DNA from: Pseudovibrio sp. JCM 19062 | GTDB lineage: Bacteria > Pseudomonadota > Alphaproteobacteria > Rhizobiales > Stappiaceae | Assembly: GCA_001310715.1 (NCBI GenBank) | Contig: BAXV01000007.1 | Location: forward strand, 1 to 64,000 | Direction of reading: 5' to 3' | Length of the DNA stretch: 64,000 bases | In this document: piece after piece, positions 50,930 through 61,338 of the stretch | Position numbering within the stretch: position 1 is the stretch's first letter | Layout: each line of letters begins with the position of its first letter | Notes under the pieces: generated by a model | Databases searched by the model: none | What the model saw: only the letters and a program-made list of their open reading frames with translations | What the model was told of the DNA's origin: nothing | Position numbers and translations under genes: made by a program

Positions 50930-51848
50930 CACAGGCCTCCTCTCATCTTATGCTGCGGTGCATCTGCCAAACGGGAGTGCAACAACATGAGTGGCTCAAC
51001 CGCTGGGCGGTCGGTGTGGTGCAGGGTGTAGCTCCAGCCGAATTTGCGCGCCAGTGAGGTGATCTGATCCTTGTGCGCTGCCAATCTGTGCAGGTATTCC
51101 TGCTGCCATGTCTGGGCGCGTCCTGCTTTGAGCTCATCTCCGTTTTCCGGGTCTTCAAACCGGGTTGGACCGGTGAAGGGGAATGTTTCTTCAATGGGGT
51201 CAAGCAGCTGAATGAGATGGCCTTTTGCGCCGGTGCTGGCGATGGTTGCCATCCACGTTTGCAGTTTTTCCGGTGGGTCGAGCAGATCGGAGAAGAGGAT
51301 GACCTCAGAAAACCGGCGGATGCCTTCCGGGTTGGGTAGTGTTGCATCGGGAGCCTCGTGCACCAGTGTTTGAGCGATTTGCTGCATGGCATTGCGGCTG
51401 CCAGTGCTCTTGTCAGGCCCGCGAGACCGACACGCTCGCCAGCTTCATTCAGTGCATAGGTGAGGGCAAGCATGAGCAAAAGGGCGCGGTCACGCTTTGA
51501 GGCGGTGGCCTGTTTACTTTGGAAGCGCATGGAGGCGGATAGTCGGCCCAGACCCAGATGGTTTGGGCGGCTTCCCACTCACGCTCACGTACATACAGGT
51601 TATCGTCGCGTGCCGAGCGGCGCCAATCGACCTGATGGGCGGCTTCTCCGGAGAGGAAAGGCGGAATTGCCAGAACGTTTCGCCGGGGCCTGCGCGGCGG
51701 CGGCCATGCCAGCCGGAGGTGACATTGGCGGCGATGCGCCGGGCTCAATCAGCAGCTCTGGCAGCGTATCCGCAAGGGACTGCGCTTCGCCGCTTAAGCC
51801 GAAGATATTTTCCTGCATGTCTTGAGGATCGGTCCTCGAAGATAACAT
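50929..51848 (-). CDS. DUF58 domain protein (frame interrupted)
   Basis: Segments in three frames make a DUF58 protein of about 306 residues. They are the N-terminal AQSLADTLPELLIEPG, the DUF58 hallmark GEAAHQVDWRRSARDDNLYV and REREWEAAQTIWVWAD, then the VWA-like LSASMRFQSK, and the C-terminal FSEVILFSDLLDPPEKLQTW. At least four breaks fall between 51390 and 51720. It starts 22 bases after moxR and overlaps the DUF4159 gene. DUF58 proteins pair with MoxR ATPases in assembling or activating envelope complexes, but the target is unknown. Confidence 0.85.
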
Positions 51849-51869
51849 ATGCGATCCTGTCGGCTGGTG

Positions 51870-52879
51870 TTAGGCGATGCGTGCTTTGATGTCCCGAAGC
51901 AGTTGGGGGATGGTTTTTCCGTCTGCTCTGGCGGCAAAGGTGAGCGCCATGCGGTGCTGCAGGACAGGTTCTGCCAGTGCCATGACATCATCAATGCTTG
52001 GGGTTAGGCGGCCATCGGCCAGTGCGCGGGCGCGTACGGTGAGCATGAGGGCCTGACTGGCACGGGGGCCGGGGCATGCGATATACTGGGCGAGGTCCTC
52101 GAAGCCGTCGGCTTCACCGGGGCGCGCTGCACGGACCAGTTTGAGTATGGCATCCATGACGCTTTCGCCGACAGGAATGTGGCGTACAAGTTGCTGCATC
52201 TGTTTGAGTTCGTCCAATTGCAAAACCTGTTTGGATTTGGCTTCGGAGGCACCGGTTGTTTCAACAAGAATGCGGCGTTCTGCATCGATGTCCGGATAGT
52301 GCACGTCGATCTGCATGAGGAAGCGGTCGAGCTGGGCTTCCGGCAGTGGGTAGGTGCCTTCCTGTTCAAGCGGGTTTTGGGTGGCGAGAACGTGGAAGGG
52401 GGCGGGCAGGTCATGGTGATGGCCTGCGATTGTGACCTGATACTCCTGCATGGATTGCAGGAGGGCGGATTGCGTGCGCGGGCTGGCGCGGTTGATTTCG
52501 TCAGCCATGAGAAGCTGGGCGAAGACGGGACCGGGGATGAACGGAATGAACGTTTGCCGTCGGGGGCTTCCTCCATGACTTCAGAGCCGAGAATATCGGA
52601 GGGCATCAGGTCCGGCGTAAATTGGATGCGGCTGGAGTCTAGGCCCAGAACCGTTCCTAAACTTTCCACCAGCTTGGTCTTTGCCAGACCGGGAACGCCG
52701 ACAAGCAAGCCGTGCCCGCCTGCTAAAATGGTAACCAGCGTGCGTTCAACAACGCTTTCCTGACCGAATATGGAACGGGCGATCTCCGCTTTTGCCTGTT
52801 GGATCTTCTCGCAGGCCGCTTCTGTGCGTGCGACTATATCCTCTGGTTCGGGGGGCATGCCTGTCATATTGGTGTTCAT
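51870..52879 (-). CDS. MoxR-family AAA+ ATPase (frame interrupted)
   Basis: Walker A is GVPGLAKT (near residue 60), followed by [20 protein letters not shown], typical for MoxR. After a break near 52540 the Walker [21 protein letters not shown] and sensor 1 [20 protein letters not shown] appear. The C-terminal lid is [20 protein letters not shown]. About 336 residues. It heads the four-gene minus-strand operon and is divergent from the DUF1285 gene. MoxR ATPases act as chaperones for metal insertion or complex assembly with VWA partners, here DUF58 and DUF4159. Confidence 0.93.
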
Positions 52880-53370
52880 CGCTGCTCTCTTTTTGTCGCG
52901 CGTTACTACCCTGCCTGGTTCACCGTCACATCATACCCAGTTTTAAAAAAAGGTGTTCCCTAGCAAATTTATAGGCCTGTGCTTTTCATTGACTAATGGC
53001 AAGGGGAAACACAGGTGTTTGTGCGGGCGGGGCTGCCAGTTTTGATCGGATTTTCCTTGCAACTTCCCCGGGATTGGATGGTGACAGTTCTTGTTGGGTC
53101 TACCCTAGCGGCATTTTTGTGAACAGATGGTGACCGGGGATGCTGAGAAATCCATTGCCCCTGAGAATTAAGTGCTTTTGGTGCTTCCTCTGGGTTGCTG
53201 GTGATGCTGTCCAGTTTTGCTGTATTCGGAGCTTGATCTGCGGATGGATTTCGCTTTGAAGTTGAGGTGGCTTCATTGATATCGCAAAGGTATAACTTGG
53301 CGCAGGCGCGTGGTGAGGGTAGCGTTAGGGCTTCTGCGACACCATATTACTCAAATAGTGGTGTGTTCAG

Positions 53371-53417
53371 CGTGACTTCCTGTCATTTGATTGAATGTGA
53401 TCAAGGGAACACGCTTT
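53371..53417 (+). repeat. Diverged copy of an intergenic repeat
   Basis: TGTCATTTGATTGAATGTGA followed by TCAAGGGAACACGCTTTAGA aligns over about 42 bases, with roughly 80% identity and one gap, to 63871-63912. Both copies contain a TTTGATT...ATCAA inverted pair. The wider gap 52880-53438 shows no gene. Confidence 0.5.
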
Positions 53418-53438
53418 AGATGTACTGGTGGAAAGACC

Positions 53439-54052
53439 GTGGTAACTGAACAGAATGAGAAAAGCGCTCCAGAGATCACTGAAATGCCGAAGGGCCTTCA
53501 GGCTTTGATCTCGCGTGCGGGAAAGTCCAAGAGCTTACCTCCCATCCATCTGTGGAACCCGGATTTCTGTGGTGATCTGGATATGCAGATCAAGCGGGAT
53601 GGCTCGTGGTTTTACATGGGAACCCCGATTCAGCGCGAGGCTCTGGTTCACCTGTTTTCAACTGTTCTCAGGCAGGAAGAAGACGGGAAGTATTATCTGG
53701 TCACGCCGGTTGAGAAGATTGGTCTGACTGTTGAGGATGCGCCATTTGTGGCCGTGGAGATGGATGTTCATCAGCAGGACGGAGAGCAGGTCGTTACTGT
53801 TCGGACCAATTGCGGCGATGTTGTAGAGGCCGGGCCTGAGCACCCAATCCGCTTTGTTCAGCAGGATGAGGGTGGCGGGCTGAAGCCTATATTCTTGTTC
53901 GTGGCCGGCTGGAAGCGTTGTTTGGGCGGGCGCTGGTGCATGAACTTGCGCCTTACCTGCAAGAGCGGGATGGCCCAGACGGACAGATTGTCGGCCTTGA
54001 AAGCACGGTGAGTTCTTCGTGGTGGATACGGTTCAGAACCTTGGATTTTAGA
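53439..54052 (+). CDS. DUF1285 domain protein (frame interrupted)
   Basis: The conserved DUF1285 pattern is present: LPPIHLWNPDFCGDLDMQIK then RDGSWFYMGTPIQREALVHLFSTVLR and YYLVTPVEKIGLTVEDAPFV. The frame breaks near 53885-53895, giving YILVRGRLEALFGRALVHEL and a tail ending FFVVDTVQNLGF. About 204 residues. GTG 53439 is a tentative start. It leads a plus-strand operon with the CoA pyrophosphatase, DUF6111, cca and DUF1284 genes. Function unknown; the family fold suggests ligand binding. Confidence 0.82.
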
Positions 54053-54078
54053 AAGATACATTAGGACGGCGCATAATC

Positions 54079-54698
54079 TTGTCTGAGTTTACAGCAGAAA
54101 ATTTCAGGTCGCGGGTGATGGATCGGTTGGGGAACCAGCCCCATGAACCTGCTGGAGACCATATCCTCAATCCGGATCTTCCTGATTATGGGGAGTATCT
54201 GGAAAGGGTGAGGGATGCTGCTGTTCTGATTGGCATTGTTGATCGTGGTTCGAGGCCTCCATTCTTCTCACACAGCGTACGGCACATCTCCGCTCTCATG
54301 CGGGGCAGATTGCCTTTCCCGGTGGCAAGATTGATGAGGATGATGAGGGGCCCGTTGGAGCCGCTTTGCGCGAGGCGCATGAAGAGGTGGGGCTGGACGC
54401 CAATCTGGTGGAGATTCTGGGAGACCTTGGGCACTACTACACGGCTCGGGCTATCGAGTCGTGCCGGTTCTAGCAACGGTCAAACCACCATTGATCCTTT
54501 CTCCCAATCCGGCGGAAGTGGATGAAGTGTTTGAAGTGCCTCTTTCTTTTTTGATGAATCCCGAAAACCATCAGAAAAAAAAGCGGAGAATTCAGAGGGA
54601 AAACGCGCTATTATTACGCTATGCCGTTTGAGCAGCGTTATATATGGGGTGTCACCGCAGGCATCCTGCGCGTGCTTTATAATAGGGTATATGCCTGA
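54079..54698 (+). CDS. CoA pyrophosphatase-type Nudix hydrolase (frame interrupted)
   Basis: The CoA-specific Nudix signature is recovered across frames: QIAFPGGKIDEDDEGPVGAA then LREAHEEVGLDANLVEILGD. The upstream segment reads AAVLIGIVDRGSEASILLTQ RTAHLRSHAG once a break near 54255-54265 is corrected. A second break lies near 54440-54455, and a third in the A8 run near 54578 leads to the family end AMPFEQRYIWGVTAGILRVL. About 206 residues. The start appears to be TTG 54079. The stop overlaps the next gene. Role: cleavage of CoA or its derivatives to 3',5'-ADP and phosphopantetheine. Confidence 0.85.
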
Positions 54699-54970
54699 TG
54701 ATACGAATGCTCCTTACACATGGGTTGTTGTTTTTTGTTCCGTTCATTGCCTACGCAGTGTGGGTGATGGTGGTGCGCAAGGCAAAGAGTGACAAGCGCT
54801 TTCGTGATGGCCCATTGTTGTGGTTGAGCATCAGCGGGATCGCTCTTGTCATCGTCAGTCTGGTGGTGCTTGCAGAATCAAGCCATGCGCCGCTTGGGTC
54901 GCAATATCGGCCTGCGCAAATGATTGATGGTGAATTTGTTCCAGGTGGATACGAGACACCGCAACAATGA
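54698..54970 (+). CDS. DUF6111 family small membrane protein
   Basis: A 90-residue protein with two helices (LLTHGLLFFVPFIAYAVWVM and LLWLSISGIALVIVSLVVLA) and a C-terminal tail rich in Pro and Gly (APLGSQYRPAQMIDGEFVPG). The size and the place between CoA pyrophosphatase and cca match the DUF6111 family of alphaproteobacteria. Starts and stops overlap both neighbours by 1 and 4 bases, so it is translated with them. Frame intact; function unknown. Confidence 0.85.
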   Translation: MIRMLLTHGLLFFVPFIAYAVWVMVVRKAKSDKRFRDGPLLWLSISGIALVIVSLVVLAESSHAPLGSQYRPAQMIDGEFVPGGYETPQQ

Positions 54971-56192
54971 CCAAGTTACAACAACGAGGCTGGCTGGATA
55001 GTGATGCTGTTCAGCGTGCCTTTGACGTGCTGGAGCAGGATGGTGATGTTGCGCGTGCTGTTGGTGGGACTGTGCGCAACTCCCTGCTGGGTGAAGTGGT
55101 TGACGATGTGGACATCGCCTGCACTGCTTTGCCGGATGTGGTGCTGGCTAGAGCGAAAGCTGCCGGTGTCAAAGCTATCCCGACCGGTGTTGACCATGGA
55201 ACGGTGACGCTGGTGATTAACCGTCGACCGATTGAGGTGACGTCACTGCGCGAAGATGTGGAGACCCATGGCCGCCATGCAACTGTGAAGTTCGGGCGGG
55301 ACTGGACAAAAGACGCGCAGCGCCGGGATTTCACGATGAACGCGGTTTATGTGGACCGTCATGGTGACCTGTTTGATCCGCTGGGCGGGGTTGAGGATTG
55401 TCTGAACCGGCATCTGCGGTTTATCGGAGATGCGCGGGCGCGTATTCGCGAGGACTATCTGCGTATCCTGCGGTTCTTTCGCTTTTTTGCGACCTATGGG
55501 CGTGGAGACATCAACACAGACGGGTATGCGGCCTGTATTGAGCTGAAGGATGGGCTTGCGCATCTTTCCAAGGAGCGCATTACCAAGGAAGTGCTGAGAA
55601 CGCTATCGGCGCCACGGACGCTGGATGCTCTGGAGCTGATGGAGCAGGGTGGTATTCTGAAGCTTATCTTAGGGGAAGAAGCCGACTGTTCGCGGTTGGC
55701 GCGCTTGCTGGCGCTAGAGGATTTGCCAGAGGCAGCGGCCGACCCTGTGTTGCGGCTTGGCGGGCTTGCGGGACCGCAGGTTTGTGAGCAGCTGCGTCTT
55801 TCCAATGGGCAGAAAAAGCGGATTGAAGTGGCTGCTGCTGTTGCGGAAGCATTGCTCTCCTCTGATCAGAGCCGGAAAGATTTGAAGGCGCTTCTGGTGG
55901 CTTGTGGGACCGACGGTGTTGTTGATGGGCTTTTGACTGCGTGGATGTATGGGTTTGTTCAAAGCGAGGCACAGCTTAGGGACATGCTTGGTTTTGTGCA
56001 AAGCTGGGAGATCCCGACGTTCCGCTTACCGGAAAACTTATGATGGCAGCTGGTATTCCTGCGGGACCGGGAATGGGCAAGGCCATGCGGTTTGCGCAGC
56101 AGATCTGGGCGGATGCAGATTATCAGTGTCCTGCCGACCAGCTGTTGGCGGAGGTGAAGGTGAAGCTTGGTGATACGGGCACGAAAACGTGA
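54967..56192 (+). CDS. cca: CCA-adding / poly(A)-polymerase-type tRNA nucleotidyltransferase (frame interrupted)
   Basis: This class II nucleotidyltransferase adds or repairs tRNA 3' CCA ends. The N-terminal head has ARAVGGTVRNSLLGEVVDDV with the GG and DVDIA catalytic acidic residues, then RRDFTMNAVYVDRHGDLFDP and the neck motif IREDYLRILRFFRFFATYG. The frame breaks near 56030, and the final segment reads GKLMMAAGIPAGPGMGKAMR FAQQIWADADYQ. About 408 residues, a typical alphaproteobacterial length. It overlaps DUF6111 before and the DUF1284 gene after. Confidence 0.93.
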
Positions 56193-56610
56193 GCGTCAAA
56201 CTTCGTGGCCATCACCTACTCTGCATTTTGACGTTTGTGGGCCATGGCTACTCGCGCGCATTTTCCGATAATTACAAGGCAGTGGTCCAGCGTTTGAACG
56301 CGGGTGAGCCGGTAGTGCTGGTTGATGGGCCGGATGACATCTGCGCTGCGCTTATCAAGGAAGACGCGATCCGCATTGCTTCGCGTGCAGTGTTACCGAG
56401 CGTGATACTGCTGCGCTTGAGGTCGTTAATGCCGTGCTGGAGCGTCCCCTTGGGATCGGTGAGGAACTGGTGTTATCTGCTGATATGATTGCCCTGTTGC
56501 GCGGTGCCTATGGCAAAGGAAGATGGCGGCGGCTTGTAATGGCTGCGAGTGGCAACAGCTCTGTGATGACATTGCCAAGAACGGTTTTAAAAAAAGGTTT
56601 GCTCTGTTAA
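56189..56610 (+). CDS. DUF1284 family putative iron-sulfur protein (frame interrupted)
   Basis: The start MSVKLRGHHLLCILTFVGHG and NYKAVVQRLNAGEPVVLVDG are the conserved DUF1284 N-terminus. Breaks near 56365 and 56510 lead into ACNGCEWQQLCDDIAKNGFK, whose CxxC...C set with earlier cysteines may hold an iron-sulfur cluster. The end near 56600 falls in an A7 run, so the exact stop is uncertain. About 140 residues. The GTG start overlaps the cca stop by 4 bases. Confidence 0.75.
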
Positions 56611-56797
56611 GTGGGTGCTTGCTGAAGACCTTTGTCTTATCCGAAAAGGTTTCGTGCAGGCGCAAATCGTTGTTTTTCCGCATATTTCTGAGTGAAAACC
56701 GTTTTCTACTTTTCGAGAACACAATTAGGGCTTCAAATTTAAATAGAATGCCCCCATATGAGTTGAACATGAGTTTACAGGCAGGTTTAGGGGTTAC

Positions 56798-57863
56798 ATG
56801 CTTGCGATGAATAAGTTTCCAAGGTTCTTAACCTTGCTGGTGTTTTCGATTGGTCTGATCTTTGTGACAGCTGACTTTGCAGAGGCAAAGCGCGGCTTTA
56901 GTTTTGGTAGCCGTGGCACACGCAGTTCCATAGCGCCGAAGACAACCAATACCGCACCCAAGACTGCTCCGGTTGAGCGGACCATGACGCCAAACACAGG
57001 CACCAAGGCGGGTGCGCAGCAAAATGCTGCGGGCGCTTCTCAGGCGGCTGCAACTAAGCGTGGCGGTTTGTTTGGTGGCGGTTCCTCGGTTCCATGCTGG
57101 GTGGTCTGGCACTGGCGGATTGCTCGGTATGCTGTTCGGCTCCGGCTTTGGCGGGATGGCCGGAATGTTCGGTATGATCGTTCAGGCCCTGCTGATCGGT
57201 GGCGGTATCATGCTGCTGATGCGCTTCCTGCGTAACCGGAAGCAGCAACAGCCACAGGCAGCAGGAGCTGCAGGTGCTTATGGCCACCAGCCAGAGCCAC
57301 AGGAAAAGCAGAACTTCAGCTTTAATGATGCAGGTGCCAATGATGCGCAGCGTCGTTCGGGTTCCTCTGGCATTCCAAACACCGGATTTGGTGGCAGTCA
57401 GGCTCAGGCACCGCAGTTTGAGGAAAAGCCGGTCGTTTCTACCGAGGCAGACAATGAGATTGGCGTGAATGCTGATGACTTTGATGCGTTTGAAGCGATG
57501 CTGACCAGCGTCTGGACGGCATACGGCTCGGAGGATTACGGTAAGATCCGTGAGCTCGCCACGCCGGAAATCATGGGTTACTTTGCTGAGGAGCTGGGTA
57601 AAGCGGCATCCAAGGGGCTTGTCAACGAAGTGCGCGGTATCAAGCTGCTTCAGGGCGATCTGAGTGAAGCATGGCGTGATGGTGACAAAGACTATGCCTC
57701 TGTTGCCATGCGTTATGAATCCATCGATGTGATGCGCGAGCGGGCCAACAACAAGATTGTTGAAGGCAATCCGGATGTGCCGGAAGAGCGGACCGAGATC
57801 TGGACGTTTGTTCGCGGGACTGGCGAAAGCTGGAAGCTCTCGGCTATTCAGCAGGCAGACTAG
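56798..57863 (+). CDS. Tim44-like domain protein with N-terminal anchor (frame interrupted)
   Basis: An N-terminal signal or anchor (LTLLVFSIGLIFVTADFAEA) is followed by a Gly/Ser/Ala-rich linker. A glycine-rich double helix follows (GLLGMLFGSGFGGMAGMFGM and IVQALLIGGGIMLLMRFLRN), then a Gln/Pro linker. The C-terminal Tim44-like domain has FEAMLTSVWTAYGSEDYGKI RELATPEIMGYF and EERTEIWTFVRGTGESWKLS. The frame breaks near 57085. About 355 residues. The bacterial relatives of mitochondrial Tim44 have no settled function. A terminator follows. Confidence 0.88.
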
Positions 57864-57914
57864 AACTGGCTGTGTTCTGCTTGGCATTGCGCTGAGAAAA
57901 TTAAATAAGAACAA

Positions 57915-57943
57915 GAAAAGGGGCCCTGAAAGGCCCCTTTTTT
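57915..57943 (+). terminator. Intrinsic terminator after the Tim44-like gene
   Basis: AAAAGGGGCC and GGCCCCTTTTTT pair around CTGAAA, with A and T runs on both sides. It could also serve the convergent ohr gene. Confidence 0.9.
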
Positions 57944-58001
57944 GTGGTTGATGGGTTTTGTGCTGCTTAGAGCATCGCCGAGGATGCACTAAGCGTGTTT
58001 C

Positions 58002-58433
58002 TTAAACTGCAACAGAGAGTTTTACGTCGATGTTGTTGCGGGTTGCGTTGGAGTATGGGCAAACCTGGTGGGCTTTCGCAACCAGCTCTTCTGCTTTTGC
58101 CTTATCCAGACCCGGTACGTTGACTGCCAGAGCAATTTCCAGACCAAAGCCGCCTTCAGAGCGCGGGCCAATTCCAACGGTGGATTCGACGCTTAGGTTA
58201 GTTGGTAGGGTGACACCTTCTGTCTGGGAGGCAACAACCTTCATCGCGCCGATGAAACAAGCGGCATAACCAGCTGCGAAAAGCTGCTCTGGGTTATTGC
58301 CGTTACCACCTGCGCCACCCAACTCTTTAGGAGTTGTCAGTGTCACTTCCAGCGCACCGTCTTTGGTTTTTGCAGTGCCATCACGACCACCGGTTGCAAC
58401 TGCGCTTGTCTCGTAAAGAACCTTAACTGACAT
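58002..58433 (-). CDS. ohr: Organic hydroperoxide resistance protein, Ohr/OsmC family
   Basis: Ohr is a thiol peroxidase that reduces organic hydroperoxides and is recycled by lipoylated proteins. The two catalytic cysteines are visible in [16 protein letters not shown] and [16 protein letters not shown]. The catalytic Arg/Glu network region [27 protein letters not shown] is typical. The 143-residue length from ATG 58433 is normal; the longer open frame upstream is noncoding. It is divergent from ohrR, its expected repressor. Confidence 0.95.
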   Translation of the reverse strand: MSVKVLYETSAVATGGRDGTAKTKDGALEVTLTTPKELGGAGGNGNNPEQLFAAGYAACFIGAMKVVASQTEGVTLPTNLSVESTVGIGPRSEGGFGLEIALAVNVPGLDKAKAEELVAKAHQVCPYSNATRNNIDVKLSVAV

Positions 58434-58531
58434 TGTATATTCCTCTTTGTTTTTTTTATGTATCGTGTACAAATAAATCGTCTGCGATATATAGTTAAGA
58501 ATAATTCTGGAGGGTGTCAATCGAAAATTGA

Positions 58532-58551
58532 TTTAATCGTGTTCGATTTAA
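58532..58551 (+). promoter_or_regulatory. Candidate OhrR operator between ohr and ohrR
   Basis: TTTAATCG and CGATTTAA (7 of 8 bases symmetric) flank TGTT in the 184-base divergent space. The core ATTTAATTTG repeats partly downstream. OhrR operators in alphaproteobacteria are AT-rich inverted repeats in this position. Inference from symmetry and position. Confidence 0.5.
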
Positions 58552-58617
58552 TTTGACGATATTTGTCTGTGTGGGTAAAACGGGGCGATTGATGAAATGC
58601 AGGACTGGAATGCGGCG

Positions 58618-59089
58618 ATGGCCGAGAAAAAAAACAGAAGATTTTCAAGGCTTTGAGTTAGATCAGCATCTGTGTTTTGCTATCTATAAGGCCAACCATG
58701 CCTTCAATCGCTTTTACAAACCGGTGATGAAAAAGCTGGGAATCACCTATCCGCAGTACATTACCTTGCTCGCTTTGTTCGAAAAGGACCATCAGCGCGT
58801 TTCGGAGCTGGGGGAGCGATTGTTCCTTGAGTCGAACACGCTGACACCGTTGTTAAAGCGCCTTGAAGAGATGGGGTTCATTGCCAGAGAGCGCTCCAAA
58901 GAGGATGAGCGGCAGGTGATTGTTAGCCTGACAGACGAAGGCCGGGGCCTGAGTGATGGTGTGATTGATATTCAGCACTGCGCTTTTGGTAATCTGGATG
59001 CGTCTCTGGAAAAGGTTAGCGAGCTTGTTGACCAGCTCAATGATATTCAGCGGACGCTGACAGCTGCAAAAGAAAAGGTGTCCGCCTAG
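58618..59089 (+). CDS. ohrR: OhrR-type MarR-family peroxide-sensing repressor (frame interrupted)
   Basis: OhrR represses ohr until an N-terminal cysteine is oxidised by organic peroxide. The sensor cysteine is in LDQHLCFAIYKANHAFNRFY. The winged helix has ITYPQYITLLALFEKDHQRV and TLTPLLKRLEEMGFIARERS with a DERQ wing. From ATG 58618 the start MAEK joins KTEDFQGFEL if the A8 run at 58627-58634 is one base shorter. This gives about 156 residues. A longer in-frame start near 58553 would cover the operator and is less likely. Confidence 0.9.
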
Positions 59090-59228
59090 CCGGTTCTGGA
59101 GCTGGGACGTATTGCCTTTTCGAATGGCTGGCTGTTTTGCTTTGTCATACCGACTTACTCGCTGTTTGCCGGTAGCCGAGCGGAAGCGAGTAAGTACTTA
59201 CATTCAGAAACTCTGTGGTTTTAGCAAG

Positions 59229-60211
59229 CTAGGAAAACGCGGTGGCTGTTTTGAGCTTGCGTTGACGTGCCCATAATATGCCCATTGACCCAGCGGTCAT
59301 GATTACACCCGCCAGAATGGTCGTGGGGTCAGGGACAGCCTGCGCAGGTAGTTGACCTTGTCTGCGATCAACTCAAACAGCAGTGAGGTGAAGGGCAGGG
59401 CCGCGATTGTGGCCACATAGTTTTGTCCCCCCACCAGACTTATGGCCTGCATGGACAGGAACATGGAGACACCGCGTAGGGTGATGCCGACGGCAATGGC
59501 GGTGAACCACATGGTCGGGCTCCAGACCTGCGCCAGATCTATGAGCGGCAGGTTACTTGTCCAGTCTGCTACGTCCTTTGCTGTGGCTGTTGGTCCGTCG
59601 GTGACAAGGGAGAGTGCCGCTAGACCGATCAGCATGATCAATGCGCTGGCGACAAGCATGACGCCGCTGAGGGAGGCGCGCTCTTTGAGATTATCGCCCT
59701 GATTTTGTGGGTGGAGTTCAGCGATCATGACGGAGGCAACCACTGCGATTTCCGAGAAGATCATCAGATAAACGGCAGGGTTGGAGTAGGTGCCTTCCAG
59801 GGAGGAAATGAGCAGTGCAACGCCGAGGATGATGATCAGGTGACCGGGAAGCTCCAGAAGGATGGCATGCGAAGAAACAAGAGGAGAAAGGCGAACGCTG
59901 AAAAGGGAACCGAGATAAGGCCGAAAAAGCCTGCGTTTGCGGCGCTGATGTAAAGCAGGGAGGCGGTAAAACACGCGGCGGAGAGTACGCGGGCAACACC
60001 ATAGGCCAGGTGTACGGGCTCTTGAGTGCTCCATGGTTGCACCAAGCTTTCTGCTGACAGCGATCAGGAACAGGCCGCCAAACATCAGCTGGATGATGGT
60101 GAAGATCCATGGATCGAGATTATAGGTAAGCAGCAAGCCCTTGCTGATAACAATAAGAAGCGCCCAGCTTACCATTGTGGCAAGGCAGACAATCAAACCT
60201 TTTGGGGTCAA
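59229..60211 (-). CDS. EamA/DMT-type membrane transporter-like protein (frame interrupted)
   Basis: About ten helices are expected; the first segments read GLIVCLATMVSWALLIVISK and PWIFTIIQLMFGGLFLIAVS, as in EamA-type drug/metabolite transporters. The middle continues in another frame (HLAYGVARVLSAACFTASLL YISAANAGFFGLISVPFSAF). It then returns to ELPGHLIIILGVALLISSLE. A last break near 59325 restores TTILAGVIMTAGSMGILWAR to a stop at 59229. About 328 residues. It begins 2 bases after the ATPase gene stop, so they form an operon. The substrate is unknown. Confidence 0.75.
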
Positions 60212-60213
60212 CT

Positions 60214-61338
60214 CTAGTAATCCTCTCCGATAAATTCACCGGTGATTTTCAGGCCATCAATACCGGTCTGGCCGTTCTCTTTATGAATTCGCCTTGGGAA
60301 TGCCCCAGCATGATTGGCAATATGATCAGCAAGTTGCTCGGAATGGGTGACGAGCCAGATCTGGCTCCTTTCCGAGGCTTTGGCAATGACTTTGGCAAGT
60401 GGTTCCAACAGGTCCGGGTGCAGGCTGGCTTCGGGTTCGTTCAGGGCAATGAATGAGGGCAGACGGTAGGACAACATGGCACCCAGCAGTGCCAGATATT
60501 GCAAGGTGCCGTCTGAAAGCTCCTGAGAAGGAAACGGGCGGCGGATTTCCGGTGTTTGCAGCGCAAAGCGGCAGTCCTGTCCGTTGGCCTCGATGATCAG
60601 CGTGCTGCCCGGGAAGGCATCGTCCACGGCCTCCTGCAAATTGAAGGTATCCTTGCGGATCTCCTTGAGGGTTGCGAAGACCGCTGCCAGATCGTTTCCG
60701 TCTGATGAGAGGGTCGGGGTCGTGACATTTGGGCTTGGACGGCGCAGCATGCTATCTCGATCACTACGGAACGTGTGGTAGAAGCGCCAATCTGCAATAG
60801 CACGGCGGACTAAATCCAACTCGGGAAACTGGCTGCCATCGCGAATGCTTGCGAGTGCCGTTTCGGAAGGCAAAAGCTCGTTGTCGTAGGTTACTCTGCT
60901 TCCGCTGCTGGTTCGCAGGAATGCACTCGGGCCTTTGCGGTTCATCAGCACAATAGGCTTGGTGCCTGCCATGAGCGTCAGCTCTTCCTCTCGCACCATC
61001 GTTTCAAATGGGAGAGCGGGATCAGAGATTGGATTGGGGAGCCCCAGCTGGATGCGGTAGGAGAGATCGCCCAGATCGGCCCGCAGGATGATACGCTTCT
61101 TCTCGTGGGTCTTCAGCTCGCCAGCCCACATGACGCTTTCGACGCCGCCCTCTTCGGAGACTGCACGGGTGATGCGGCCCAAAGCTGCCTGCTGCAGAAG
61201 CTCCAGCGATTTGTACAGATTGGTTTTGCCAACGCCATTGTTGCCGACAAACACGTTGACTGCACCAACGCGCATAAAAAGCTTATGTACGGACCGGTAA
61301 TTCTCAATTCCGATTGCCGAGAGAGGAGGCATGGTCAT
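60214..61338 (-). CDS. AAA-family ATPase, SMC/RecF-like (COG4637 type)
   Basis: A 374-residue ABC-type ATPase: Walker A VFVGNNGVGKTNLYKS near residue 35, signature QELSDGTLQYLALLGAML, Walker B region SFIALNEPEASLHPDLL and switch IWLVTHSEQLADHI. The residue before the catalytic glutamate is Asn, where Asp is the common form; from memory this Asn is usual in the COG4637 subgroup. There is no coiled-coil arm and no membrane helix. Frame intact. It is co-transcribed with a DMT-type transporter. The function of the subgroup is unknown. Confidence 0.88.
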   Translation of the reverse strand: MTMPPLSAIGIENYRSVHKLFMRVGAVNVFVGNNGVGKTNLYKSLELLQQAALGRITRAVSEEGGVESVMWAGELKTHEKKRIILRADLGDLSYRIQLGLPNPISDPALPFETMVREEELTLMAGTKPIVLMNRKGPSAFLRTSSGSRVTYDNELLPSETALASIRDGSQFPELDLVRRAIADWRFYHTFRSDRDSMLRRPSPNVTTPTLSSDGNDLAAVFATLKEIRKDTFNLQEAVDDAFPGSTLIIEANGQDCRFALQTPEIRRPFPSQELSDGTLQYLALLGAMLSYRLPSFIALNEPEASLHPDLLEPLAKVIAKASERSQIWLVTHSEQLADHIANHAGAFPRRIHKENGQTGIDGLKITGEFIGEDY

